Shown: one piece after another, positions 23,754 to 32,496 of the stretch
How positions within the stretch are numbered: the stretch's first letter is position 1
Layout of the letters: each line of letters starts with the position of its first letter
From: JAIBBG01 sp043748015
GTDB lineage: Bacteria > Bacteroidota > Bacteroidia > Flavobacteriales_D > Sanyastnellaceae
DNA length: 62,370 nt
Direction of reading: 5' to 3'
NCBI GenBank assembly: GCA_043748015.1
Contig: JAYTOA010000141.1
Coordinates: 1 to 62,370, forward strand
Notes under the pieces: model-generated
Database searches by the model: none
Told to the model about the DNA's origin: nothing
The model's input: the letters and a program-made list of their open reading frames with translations, nothing else
Translations under genes and position numbers: made by a program

Positions 23754-26207
23754 TTAGAATTCGAAATTCCATGTTATACTCGGAAGTATTGGAAAAAGAC
23801 TCACCTGATAAGCTTTCACCTGTAGCGTTCCTTGCGCGGCCTGACCGTCATTACCGAAATAGATGAAGTACGGATTTCTTCTGTTGTAAAGATTGTAAAC
23901 AGAAAAATTCCAGTTGCTGCTTACTTTTTTCTTGCGTTGCACTTCTAAACCGGTATCCGGATCTTTTTTCGTTCGCATCGGTTTCGGATATATTGTCATG
24001 GAGAAATCAGCACGATGGTATGGAGCCATACGAAAACTATTTTTTGGACCATAAATGTCAATCACATTTCCTTCAAAGAAATATCGCTGAACAGGAAGCG
24101 TAATGGCATTGCCGGTTGAATAAACAAATACGAATCCTATATCAATGCGTTTTGATATTTTGTAGTTCATCACATAACTAACATCATGACGTCGATCCCA
24201 ACGCGTTGGATAAGCTTCTCCATTATTGAATGCTTCAAAAACGCGTTCAGTTTTTGACCAGGTATAACCAACCCAACCATTTAATCGTCCTACTCTTTTC
24301 TTGAGAAAAAATTCTGCTCCATAACTGTATCCCCTTCCAAAAACAAGAAGATTGTCGATGTTGTCATTCAATGTTTGATCAGGTTGCGCACCTTCTTTGT
24401 ATTCGCTCTGATTGGTCATTGTTTTGTAATAGACCTCAGTGCTCATTTCCCATTGGTCGTTCAAAAAATTTCGGAAATATCCGGCGCTGTATTGAACGCC
24501 AACTTGTGGTCGCAACACATCTGTACTGGGTAGCCATACGTCTGTCGGCAATGATGTTGGCGATAAACTCGTCAGATGAATGTATTGCAGATTGCGCATG
24601 AATCCCGCTTTGATGCTTGACGTTTTACCAATTGAATAACGCAAATTGATGCGCGGTTCGAAGCCGCCGTACGTTTTTACCAATTCGTTTTTTTCGTACG
24701 TTGTGATTGTTGTAGTGCCCGGTGATCCTATTATTCCGTCTGCAGTGCGAACATAACGATCAAATGGTCCCACATGCATGAACATGGAATATCTGACACC
24801 GAAATTCAATCTGAATTTTTCATTGATGTCAAATTCATCGAGGATGTAAACTGCGGATTCATGTGACTTCAAATGCACTTCTTTTCCTGTGTCAAATTCT
24901 GTGTCGCCACTTTTCGCATAAACTGTGTTGGGTTTAAAATCATGATGCGTGTATTCAATGCCCCATTTGATATTGTGCAAATAGTTGGGATAATAATTCC
25001 ATTGAATCTTCGCACCATAATCGCGAATTCCACTTGACAATGTAAACTCAAACGCATCCTGAACTGCTCCAAAAGCAAATCTGTAATCTGTAAATGTAGC
25101 AATGGCATTCATGAACATTTTTTGATGAATCACTCTATTCCATCGTATTGTTCCGGTGGCATTTCCCCAAGGAATGCGCGTGCTGAATGCTGATTTTTTA
25201 CTTCTGAAATTGAACACGTCACGGCCGATATATCCGCTCAAATACAAATGATCTTTTGAAGAAAGTTTGTAATTGATCTTCGCATTGAGATCATAGAAAT
25301 AATAACCTGATCCATATGCGTTTGACGTTTCTTTTATGAAAGGCTTGAGCAATGCATCTATATAAGTTCTGCGTGCACTGATGATAAATGAAGAAGTGTC
25401 TTTTTTAATGGGTCCTTCAATGGTGAGCCGTGAAGCAATCGTTCCAATACCTCCTTGAACATGATATTCTTTTTGATTGCCTTCTTTTAATGAAATGTCG
25501 AGAACTGATGCCAACCTTGTTCCGTAGTTAGCGGGTATTCCTCCTTTGGTAAGTTCCAGATTCTTGACAGCATCAGCATTGAAAACGGAAAAGAATCCAA
25601 ACAAATGCGATGCATTATAAACTGTTGCGTTATCAAGCAATATGAGATTTTGATCTACACCTCCGCCGCGTACATAGAAACCAGCATTGCCTTCTCCGCT
25701 GCTCTTCACTCCGGGAAGTAGCGTAAGGGTTTTAAGAATGTCAATTTCTCCTAGAAGCACAGGTAGCTTTTTTACCTGATCGATATCCAAACCTATTTTT
25801 CCAATATCTGTGCTTTGTGTGTTGCGACTCTTGTCTGCTTCTATTTCAACGGTTGCTACTTGAATGCTTTTTTGCGTCAGCGTAACGTCAATTTTCACAT
25901 CAGCTTCTAATGTCACGGCAATGGTTTTTGTCTCATAACCAATAAGCGAAACGACTATCGTATAAGTTCCCTCAGGAATTGTCAGTGAATAAAAACCGTA
26001 GACATTGGTCGTGTTACCCTTGGTAATTTCTTTTGCAACTACCAAAGCACCTATTAGAAATTCGCCGGTTGCCTCATCTTTTACGTCGCCGCTGATTGTG
26101 TATTTTTTGGTAGTGGAAATAGGTTTGCTCTGCGCGTGCACATTTTCATGCAGCATGCAGAAGAATAAAAATGTAAATCCTAAGAATTGTAATTTGATTG
26201 ATTTCAC
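23754..26207 (-). CDS. TonB-dependent receptor with carboxypeptidase-regulatory-like N-terminal domain
   Basis: An 817-residue outer-membrane receptor. A signal peptide (KLQFLGFTFLFFCMLHENVHAQ) is followed by a carboxypeptidase-D-regulatory-like beta-sandwich (TISGDVKDEATGEFLIGALV ... IVVSLIGYETKTI). The plug domain follows (LLPGVKSSGEGNAGFYVRGGGVDQNLILLDNATVYNASHLFGFFS ... GTRLASVLDI), then a large beta-barrel ending in WNFEF, the usual aromatic outer-membrane end. No SusD partner is present, so it is not a standard SusCD glycan system. No ATG lies upstream of the signal; the best start is GTG at 26207, with a TTG at 26216 lying inside a promoter-like box. Confidence 0.9.
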   Translation of the reverse strand: MKSIKLQFLGFTFLFFCMLHENVHAQSKPISTTKKYTISGDVKDEATGEFLIGALVVAKEITKGNTTNVYGFYSLTIPEGTYTIVVSLIGYETKTIAVTLEADVKIDVTLTQKSIQVATVEIEADKSRNTQSTDIGKIGLDIDQVKKLPVLLGEIDILKTLTLLPGVKSSGEGNAGFYVRGGGVDQNLILLDNATVYNASHLFGFFSVFNADAVKNLELTKGGIPANYGTRLASVLDISLKEGNQKEYHVQGGIGTIASRLTIEGPIKKDTSSFIISARRTYIDALLKPFIKETSNAYGSGYYFYDLNAKINYKLSSKDHLYLSGYIGRDVFNFRSKKSAFSTRIPWGNATGTIRWNRVIHQKMFMNAIATFTDYRFAFGAVQDAFEFTLSSGIRDYGAKIQWNYYPNYLHNIKWGIEYTHHDFKPNTVYAKSGDTEFDTGKEVHLKSHESAVYILDEFDINEKFRLNFGVRYSMFMHVGPFDRYVRTADGIIGSPGTTTITTYEKNELVKTYGGFEPRINLRYSIGKTSSIKAGFMRNLQYIHLTSLSPTSLPTDVWLPSTDVLRPQVGVQYSAGYFRNFLNDQWEMSTEVYYKTMTNQSEYKEGAQPDQTLNDNIDNLLVFGRGYSYGAEFFLKKRVGRLNGWVGYTWSKTERVFEAFNNGEAYPTRWDRRHDVSYVMNYKISKRIDIGFVFVYSTGNAITLPVQRYFFEGNVIDIYGPKNSFRMAPYHRADFSMTIYPKPMRTKKDPDTGLEVQRKKKVSSNWNFSVYNLYNRRNPYFIYFGNDGQAAQGTLQVKAYQVSLFPILPSITWNFEF

Positions 26208-26213
26208 TCTGCA

Positions 26214-26221
26214 CAAAAGTA
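26214..26221 (-). promoter_or_regulatory. Putative -7 element TACTTTTG upstream of the TonB receptor
   Basis: The minus strand reads TACTTTTG at 26221-26214, ending 7 nt before the GTG at 26207. If used, transcription would start almost at the start codon. No clear -33 TTG was found. Confidence 0.35.
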
Positions 26222-26318
26222 CATGGCAATCACATGTTCAGAATTTTTTGGATTTATCCAGGTGAGAAATTAAGATTGAATTTCGCATTGCGAACGCAAG
26301 ACTTGGGGTATTCAAAAT

Positions 26319-26326
26319 TATTTTCG
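26319..26326 (+). promoter_or_regulatory. Putative -7 element TATTTTCG upstream of the DUF5916 gene
   Basis: TATTTTCG fits the TAnnTTyG pattern that recurs before many starts in this window and lies 13 nt before the ATG at 26340. Confidence 0.3.
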
Positions 26327-26339
26327 CCGTCGAATTTTA

Positions 26340-28811
26340 ATGATCACCACTTATTTCAATCGCTGCATTCTGTCAACTTCACTGATGGCGTATTCTCTCT
26401 TCGCGTCATCGCAGTTTGAGAAGAAGAATCTTGATGCGGTGAGAATTGAAATTGCTCCTTCGATTGACGGCGAACTCAGCGATACCTGCTGGTTGAATGT
26501 CCCGATTGCAACAGGATTTGTCATCAATAAACCGCAACCCGGAGTGCGACTGCAGCAAAACACGGAAGTGAAATTTTTGTATGATGATTACGCGATGTAC
26601 ATCGGAATTACTTGTTACGACAAAGCTCCTGATAGTCTCTATTCTCAGCTTTCCGGACGCGACAACAGCGGTAACACCGATTATTGTGGTATCACATTCA
26701 GTTGTTACCGTGATGGAATCAATGGCTTCACTTTTATTGCATCCGCAAGAGGCGAACAATTCGATGCGCGAATTGACGGAAATGGTGAAGATATTTCGTG
26801 GAATGCGGTGTGGTATTGCGAAACACAAATTACCTCATTCGGTTGGGTGGCGGAATTCAAAATTCCATTTGGCGCAATTCGATTTCCCGACAAGCCTGAA
26901 CAACTCTGGAATGTGAACTTTGTACGCGAAGTGAGACGCACCCGTCAAATCGCTTATTGGAACGGCGTGAATCCAATGGAGCAAGGTTTCCTTACTCAGA
27001 TGGGAACTTTGTCGGGTATTAAGAATGTGAAACCACCCAGACGTATTTTTTTCTATCCCTATTCCTCAGCATACTACAATACATCTCCGGATGCCACAGG
27101 CAAGGTCGACGGTAATTTCAGCTACAATGCAGGAATGGATCTGAAATTGGGACTTTCCGACGCATTCACCTTAGATGCTACCTTGATTCCGGATTTCGGT
27201 CAGACCATCAGTGATCAACAAGTGCTCAATCTTTCTGCATTTGAATTGCAATTTGCCGATAACCGTCAGTTTTTTACTGAAGGCACTGAACTCTTTTCAC
27301 GTGGTGGAATTTTTTATTCGCGAAGAATAGGATTTGACAGGCCGATCAGATATGGCTCTGCAAGTGGGTCATTGCGGGAAAATGAAAAGTTGATCGAGAA
27401 CCCTTCAACGGATTATGTTATCAACGCAATCAAAATTTCCGGCCGCGACACGAAAAATCTGGGCATCGGTTTTTTCAATGCCGTAACTGCAGGAAGTAAT
27501 GCAATTGTGAGAGACACCATTACAAGCGTCGAAAGAAAAATTTCAACTTCTAATTTGTCAAACTACAATGTGTTTGTTCTAGATCAAATCCTGCCGAATA
27601 ATTCTTATTTCTCGCTCATCAATACTAGTGTATACCGAGCCGGAAGTGATTATGATGTTAATGTGCTTGGAACTGAATTCGATTTCAGAGATCTGAAAAA
27701 TAAATTCAGCGTGAGCGGCAGTGGTGCCATGAATTCTAAGTACGGAAGGACTTTTAGTGGTCCCGAAGTCGCACGCGACAATGGATTCCGACAGAATTTA
27801 CGCTTCAACAAAATTTACGGTAAATGGCGATGGAATATTGGCGAAACCATGTTGTCCAATACATATGATCCAACCGATCTGGGTTTTCTGCAGGCAAATA
27901 ACAGCGCTCGCTACAATTTCACTCAGTCATATAACATCTATGAGCCATTTGGACGATTCAATAATTTCTGGGCCAATCTGTCTTTCAATTACAACAAACT
28001 CTATAAACCGGACGTGTTCACAGGATTCGAAATGAGCCTCAACGGTGGAATCAATACCAGAAAATTCAACACCTATGGTTATGATTTTATTTCTGTCCCT
28101 GTGAGAGGTTATGATTATTTCGAACCCAGAGTAGGTGGCAGATATTTCAGGACGTATACCTACACGCGTTACGGGACCTGGTTCAGCAGTGATTATAGAA
28201 AGAAGGTAGCCATTGATGCTTCCATTTATTTTGGGGATTATGAAAATGCAGGCCGATACAGTTTTAACTGGAGAATTGCACCACGACTGAGATTCAGCGA
28301 TCACCTATTCGTCACCTATGTATACAGTTACCAAAGTCACATCAACGATATTGGATACGCTTTTAAGTTTGAAGATGCTCAGAGAACAAAGCCTCTTTTC
28401 GGTCAACGTGATGTCATTTCACATACAAATGTCCTCACCGTTAATTACGCCTTCAACCCTGTTATGACTTTGATGACCAGAGTACGTCATTACTGGGGCT
28501 TTACAAGATTCCATGCCTTCAATAGTCTGCTGGATGATGGTTATCTAGGAGAAACTTCTGAAATCGCAGACAACCAAAGTTTTAATTCTTTTACCATTGA
28601 TATGATCTACACCTGGATTTTTAAACCGGGTAGCCAACTGAGTTTTGTCTGGAAAAATGCGATTAACCACTCTTCAAATGTGGTGCCTGCGGGGTTGTAC
28701 GATGACCTTTCGTTCGTAACCTCGCTCCCGCAAACAAACAGCTATAGCGTGAAACTGATCTATTTCCTCGATTACCACGATGTGGCTCGTAGCCTAAGGC
28801 GCCATTCCTAA
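26340..28811 (+). CDS. DUF5916 protein: CBM9-like N-terminal domain plus outer-membrane-barrel-like region
   Basis: An 823-residue protein of the DUF5916 family. After a signal (LMAYSLFASSQ), a carbohydrate-binding-module-9-like domain spans about residues 35-220: IAPSIDGELSDTCWLNVPIATGFVIN, TEVKFLYDDYAMYIGITCYD, WVAEFKIPFGAIRF and WNVNFVREVRRTRQIAYWN. The DUF5916 core (LGLSDAFTLDATLIPDFGQTISDQQVLNLSAFELQFADNRQFFTEG) and many amphipathic strands rich in Tyr and Asn follow, as in an outer-membrane beta-barrel. The family is common in Bacteroidota and its function is unknown. It is divergent from the TonB receptor gene, so a shared promoter region and a related uptake role are possible. Confidence 0.85.
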   Translation: MITTYFNRCILSTSLMAYSLFASSQFEKKNLDAVRIEIAPSIDGELSDTCWLNVPIATGFVINKPQPGVRLQQNTEVKFLYDDYAMYIGITCYDKAPDSLYSQLSGRDNSGNTDYCGITFSCYRDGINGFTFIASARGEQFDARIDGNGEDISWNAVWYCETQITSFGWVAEFKIPFGAIRFPDKPEQLWNVNFVREVRRTRQIAYWNGVNPMEQGFLTQMGTLSGIKNVKPPRRIFFYPYSSAYYNTSPDATGKVDGNFSYNAGMDLKLGLSDAFTLDATLIPDFGQTISDQQVLNLSAFELQFADNRQFFTEGTELFSRGGIFYSRRIGFDRPIRYGSASGSLRENEKLIENPSTDYVINAIKISGRDTKNLGIGFFNAVTAGSNAIVRDTITSVERKISTSNLSNYNVFVLDQILPNNSYFSLINTSVYRAGSDYDVNVLGTEFDFRDLKNKFSVSGSGAMNSKYGRTFSGPEVARDNGFRQNLRFNKIYGKWRWNIGETMLSNTYDPTDLGFLQANNSARYNFTQSYNIYEPFGRFNNFWANLSFNYNKLYKPDVFTGFEMSLNGGINTRKFNTYGYDFISVPVRGYDYFEPRVGGRYFRTYTYTRYGTWFSSDYRKKVAIDASIYFGDYENAGRYSFNWRIAPRLRFSDHLFVTYVYSYQSHINDIGYAFKFEDAQRTKPLFGQRDVISHTNVLTVNYAFNPVMTLMTRVRHYWGFTRFHAFNSLLDDGYLGETSEIADNQSFNSFTIDMIYTWIFKPGSQLSFVWKNAINHSSNVVPAGLYDDLSFVTSLPQTNSYSVKLIYFLDYHDVARSLRRHS

Positions 28812-28994
28812 AGAATGACTACTTTTCATGCATTGGAATGATTTGAAGGGAGTCACTCGAAAATTAATTGGATTCTAATTTCCAGTCAGTTAGAAAAGTG
28901 GCCGTAAGGAATACCGATATTTTTTGTAAAATTATGAATGCGAAGGAATTATAGAAGTAACTTTCCACTTGACGGCGCATTCTAGAATTTGAAA
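28812..28994. other. Intergenic region before the sigma factor gene
   Basis: About 180 nt without an open frame. A weak hairpin (CATTC/GAATG) sits at the DUF5916 stop. A TATTTTTTG stretch near 28918 resembles a -7 box with one extra base. I could not define a promoter confidently. Confidence 0.35.
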
Positions 28995-29594
28995 ATGACC
29001 GTGCAACCAATCGTCTTAAATAATTGTTTTGTTAATGTGATGGATGAATTCCGGGAAATCATTGATGGCTGTGTCCGCGGCGAGCGTATCGCTCAGGATA
29101 AGCTGTACAAGAAGTTTTCTTCGTTGCTCTTTGGTATCTGTTTGAGATATACCAAGAACAGAATGGAAGCAGAAGACGTTTTACAGGATGTGTTTGTGAA
29201 GATTTATAATAACATACACACGTATCACAACGACGGAAGTTTTGAAGGGTGGCTGAGAAGGATTGCAGTGAATACCTCTATCACAAATTACAGAAAGAAT
29301 CTCAAACACGCTTATCAAGATGATATTGATGACGTAGTGAGGATGAAGGATGAACCAATGATGGTGCAAGACCTGGAATTCACAGCCGAAGAAATGATGG
29401 GCTGTATTCAAAAGCTTCCACCGGGATATAAAACAGTGTTCAATCTTTATGTGGTGGAAGGTTTTATGCATAAAGAAATTGGAGACATGTTGGGGATTGA
29501 TGTCAATACATCGAAATCGCAACTTTCAAGAGCAAAGACATATTTACAGAAGGAATTAGAAGCTATCAGTAAAATCAAAATACCAGTACGATGA
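28995..29594 (+). CDS. ECF-type RNA polymerase sigma factor
   Basis: A 199-residue group-4 sigma-70 factor directing RNA polymerase to a specific promoter set. Region 2: YKKFSSLLFGICLRYTKNRMEAEDVLQDVFVKIYNNI, then FEGWLRRIAVNTSITNYRKN. Region 4: CIQKLPPGYKTVFNLYVVEGFMHKEIGDMLGIDVNTSKSQLSRAKTYLQKEL, a helix-turn-helix. The ATG at 28995 is used here; the ATG at 29040 (MDEFREIIDG) would start right at the conserved part and may be the true start. The TGA overlaps the next ATG by 4 nt, so sigma factor and anti-sigma candidate are translationally coupled. The signal sensed is unknown. Confidence 0.92.
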   Translation: MTVQPIVLNNCFVNVMDEFREIIDGCVRGERIAQDKLYKKFSSLLFGICLRYTKNRMEAEDVLQDVFVKIYNNIHTYHNDGSFEGWLRRIAVNTSITNYRKNLKHAYQDDIDDVVRMKDEPMMVQDLEFTAEEMMGCIQKLPPGYKTVFNLYVVEGFMHKEIGDMLGIDVNTSKSQLSRAKTYLQKELEAISKIKIPVR

Positions 29595-30196
29595 GTGACG
29601 AGAGATTTTTTTCACAGGTAAAGTCTACGATGGATCATTATGCGCCGGCTGTTGCCGATAACGTTTACCTCGGTATGCGACGCAAGTTTTGGTGGAGTAA
29701 GTTCACAACACTCAGCGTTACCCGCTTTAATATGTGGTACTTGTTGCTGATGCTGGCAGGTGGCGGGGCGCTTGCAATGAATTATTACGGAAGTTCGGCT
29801 TCCGCAGAAATGCCTGTCAAAAACAGCTCGCCCGAGTTTGTTGTAATGCCGGTTTCAAACCAAATTTCTGCGGAATCGACTACATGCGCAAACGCTGTCA
29901 ACTATAGCAGCTGCTGTTCGAAAAAGAATGAAAATTCAGCCGCTTGCAAGACGGCAGTTGCCGCTGCGAAATCCTGCGAAGCCGGGTCATCAGCCAATCT
30001 AAAAAACAAAGTAGCACCGAAGGACGAGTTGATTACAGCTTCTGCTGAATCTGCCAACAAATCTGTCATCAGCGGAGCTGACGAAGTTGGTGTTGAAGCA
30101 GTGGTAGTTGAGGTCAAGAACAGCGTCGAAAAGCCAAGAGGAAAGAAGGGCTTAATAACGCCTGTTATTGTTGATCAGAACGAAAAAAAGGAATGA
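29591..30196 (+). CDS. Probable anti-sigma factor with Cys-rich periplasmic segment
   Basis: A 201-residue single-pass membrane protein encoded directly after, and overlapping, the sigma gene (ATGA). Residues 1-48 are cytoplasmic and basic, a membrane helix covers about 49-66, and the rest should be periplasmic. The short N-terminal helix-forming stretch (FFSQVKSTMDHYAPAVADNVY) is of the size seen in anti-sigma factors of Bacteroidota, though I recognise no named domain. Five cysteines (residues 99, 108, 109, 119, 129) lie close together in an Ala/Lys/Ser-rich region of low complexity. This could support disulfides or metal binding. The role is inferred from gene order and topology. Confidence 0.65.
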   Translation: MSDERFFSQVKSTMDHYAPAVADNVYLGMRRKFWWSKFTTLSVTRFNMWYLLLMLAGGGALAMNYYGSSASAEMPVKNSSPEFVVMPVSNQISAESTTCANAVNYSSCCSKKNENSAACKTAVAAAKSCEAGSSANLKNKVAPKDELITASAESANKSVISGADEVGVEAVVVEVKNSVEKPRGKKGLITPVIVDQNEKKE

Positions 30197-30280
30197 CCAT
30201 AAGTCTTAAGATACACACTAAAGTAATTTAGCCGGAATTACAAATCCCGGATAATCTTGAACTCAGGTGTGAAACCAAAA

Positions 30281-31285
30281 ATGAAAGGCAACGCTGTATA
30301 TGCAGTGTTGCTTTTTCTTTTGTTGCCTGTGTCAGTTCTCTCAAACGATTTTTCACACCGATTGAAATGTGATGTTCTCGCATTTCCAGATACCATCATT
30401 ATCGATGGCGAAACCATATTCATCGAGAAGGAATATGTGAAGACAAATGTTGATTCGCTTGTCGATGACAAGCGGAAAGATGTTCGGTTAAAACCTATTC
30501 CTCTGCATCTTTTCAGCGCTGCTCTGCACGTTGGCATGAACGCAACTACTGCCACATTCGGCACCTCAACTTCTGATTTTGTTCCACTCAATAATTTTGT
30601 GGAGAACAAGGTGTCGGTTCAGTCCAACTTCACTTCATCGATTGATTTTGCAATACGCGTCTGGAAATTTCCAGCACTCAATGGTATGTGCAATCTAGAA
30701 ATTCATAGCGGCATCGGATACAACAATGTGAAATTTCAAACAGCCTCGATTGATGAGGATTCTTTAGTTCGGGATAGCTTGATATTGTTGAGGTTTACCG
30801 ACAACGAATTATACCTCGACTACTTCGATATTTTCGCTCCTGGACCCATTGGCGAATTGGATACAGCTATTATCCCAATTCATAGAAACCTGATCAACTA
30901 TTCTATTCTGGACGTGCCGTTGAAATTGCATGGTGCATGGACTCCGCAAAAGTCTCTCTGGACATTTTATGCGGAAGCTGGTATCATCAAAAGATATGTG
31001 CTGAAGTCATCAACTCCGGCATTCGACAATTACCTTGTGAATAGCTCAGGTGAGTTTTTGAAGCAACGCGCTAATGATTTTGTTCCAAGAAATATGCTTC
31101 GACCTGCTTTCGGTTTTGGTGCCGAAAGAGTGATAGAAAAACGAACAGAAAGCAGCGGATCATATTTCAGTGTAGGGCTTGCACTGAATGCTGTATTGCC
31201 TTCAACTTCTTTCAATCAGAGCTCCCTCTTTTATGTGGATATCAAGTCATTTTCAATTTCCGCCTTTGTAAAATTGCATCTATGA
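30281..31285 (+). CDS. Exported protein of unknown function, outer-membrane beta-barrel-like
   Basis: A 334-residue protein with a clear signal peptide (YAVLLFLLLPVSVLSND). The rest alternates polar and aromatic residues as in small outer-membrane barrels (IHSGIGYNNVKFQ, LHGAWTPQKSLWTFYAEAGIIK, RPAFGFGAERV, GSYFSVGLALNAVLP) and ends FSISAFVKLHL, with alternating hydrophobics typical of a last barrel strand. I recognise no named family. ATG 30281 is chosen over TTG 30257 because it begins the signal. It lies 84 nt after the anti-sigma gene on the same strand and is a plausible target or partner of the sigma system. Confidence 0.6.
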   Translation: MKGNAVYAVLLFLLLPVSVLSNDFSHRLKCDVLAFPDTIIIDGETIFIEKEYVKTNVDSLVDDKRKDVRLKPIPLHLFSAALHVGMNATTATFGTSTSDFVPLNNFVENKVSVQSNFTSSIDFAIRVWKFPALNGMCNLEIHSGIGYNNVKFQTASIDEDSLVRDSLILLRFTDNELYLDYFDIFAPGPIGELDTAIIPIHRNLINYSILDVPLKLHGAWTPQKSLWTFYAEAGIIKRYVLKSSTPAFDNYLVNSSGEFLKQRANDFVPRNMLRPAFGFGAERVIEKRTESSGSYFSVGLALNAVLPSTSFNQSSLFYVDIKSFSISAFVKLHL

Positions 31286-31363
31286 TTTGAAAACAGACTC
31301 GAACTAGTGGACAACGAATCCAATAATTGTTGAGTCTCTGTCAGGAAGTACGGTTTTATTTCA

Positions 31364-31393
31364 TTGAATTTTTTGGAATCTGTCGTACTTTGG
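31364..31393 (+). promoter_or_regulatory. Putative promoter TTG-N19-TACTTTGG for the type-B T9SS protein
   Basis: TTG at 31364-31366 is followed after 19 nt by TACTTTGG (31386-31393), one mismatch to TAnnTTTG. The transcript would begin about 15 nt before the GTG at 31414. Confidence 0.45.
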
Positions 31394-31413
31394 TCACTCG
31401 AAAATGAATTAGC

Positions 31414-32466
31414 GTGCAATTCCGATTTTTAAGTATATTGATTCTTTTCACTTCTGTGTGCACAGAGGCTCAGATTAGCAATGGAAGTTTCGAGCAGAAC
31501 ACTTCCATTCCCGTGAATATGGGCCAGTGGCAAGTAATCGAAGGATGGGACAATGCCGGAAGCTTTATTTCATCACCGGACTATTACCACATCAACGGAA
31601 CTGTTCAAACGAATTTACCCGAAACGCCATTTGCAGTTGTTCAACCTTACAATGGGAATGCCCTTGTGGGTCTGATTGTCTGTGGTAAACAAAATACTAA
31701 CGTCAGAGAATATATTTCTACAGAATTGATGACGCCGCTGGTTGTTGGGCAGAAATACATGGTTGGATTTAAAATTACTAACGGTGAGAAAACGACAACT
31801 TCAATGGCTGGAATTGGTGTAGATCAGTTGGGACTTTTATTCTCCATAGGCCCGGCTATTCAAACCGGACAGAATCCAATTTTTGCTGAGCCACAATTAA
31901 AAATTGAATCGGTTCTTTATACTACTGAGTGGCGCGTTTACAATTTTGTATTCACTGCGACGCAAGCATACACTCATCTCACATTTGGCCTTTTCGGCAA
32001 TGATGACGATAAGCAGATAACCATTATGGAAGGTGCTGATCCGCAGTTCGCATATTATTTCCTGGATGGATTTATTATGGATAAAATTGATGACGATTTT
32101 CACCACGAGGCCGACATCAAAGATACTTCTATAAGTAAACCGACTCCGGTTGTTCAGCCAACTGCAATTCCCGGCGTCGATGAACCTTTCTTCATCCCTA
32201 ATACTTTCACTCCTGACGGTGATGGTAACAATGACTTATTCAAACCTATCCCAAATTCAATCAAAGAATGGGATTTTGAAGTATTCAATAAGTGGGGTGG
32301 ACGCGTATTCTTCACCACCGATGAAACAAAAGGATGGGATGGCACTTTCGGCGGTGTGGCTTGCGAAAATGGCAGCTATGTATGGCAAATCACCTATGTC
32401 GAAATGGATGACCAGCATCGTGCTCGCATGGTGGAAACAAAGGGTATCATCAACCTCGTCCGATAA
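31414..32466 (+). CDS. T9SS type B cargo protein (gliding-motility-associated C-terminal domain)
   Basis: A 350-residue secreted protein. A signal peptide (FRFLSILILFTSVCTEAQ) is followed by an N-terminal beta-sandwich seen in many Bacteroidota surface proteins (ISNGSFEQNTSIP ... WQVIEGWDNAGS). A Pro/Thr-rich linker leads to the type B sorting domain: FIPNTFTPDGDGNNDLFKPIP, WDFEVFNKWGGRVFFT, GWDGTFGG and NGSYVWQITYVE. This domain sends proteins out through the type IX secretion system. The start is GTG at 31414; the nearest upstream ATG is out of frame and stops at once. The ligand of the N-terminal domain is unknown. Confidence 0.88.
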   Translation: MQFRFLSILILFTSVCTEAQISNGSFEQNTSIPVNMGQWQVIEGWDNAGSFISSPDYYHINGTVQTNLPETPFAVVQPYNGNALVGLIVCGKQNTNVREYISTELMTPLVVGQKYMVGFKITNGEKTTTSMAGIGVDQLGLLFSIGPAIQTGQNPIFAEPQLKIESVLYTTEWRVYNFVFTATQAYTHLTFGLFGNDDDKQITIMEGADPQFAYYFLDGFIMDKIDDDFHHEADIKDTSISKPTPVVQPTAIPGVDEPFFIPNTFTPDGDGNNDLFKPIPNSIKEWDFEVFNKWGGRVFFTTDETKGWDGTFGGVACENGSYVWQITYVEMDDQHRARMVETKGIINLVR

Positions 32467-32482
32467 ATCTTCTTCACTGCTT

Positions 32483-32490
32483 TACTTTCG
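32483..32490 (+). promoter_or_regulatory. Putative -7 element TACTTTCG upstream of bshC
   Basis: TACTTTCG follows the local TAnnTTyG pattern and ends 6 nt before the bshC ATG at 32497, so the leader would be nearly absent. No clear -33 element is seen. Confidence 0.3.
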
Positions 32491-32496
32491 CATTGT

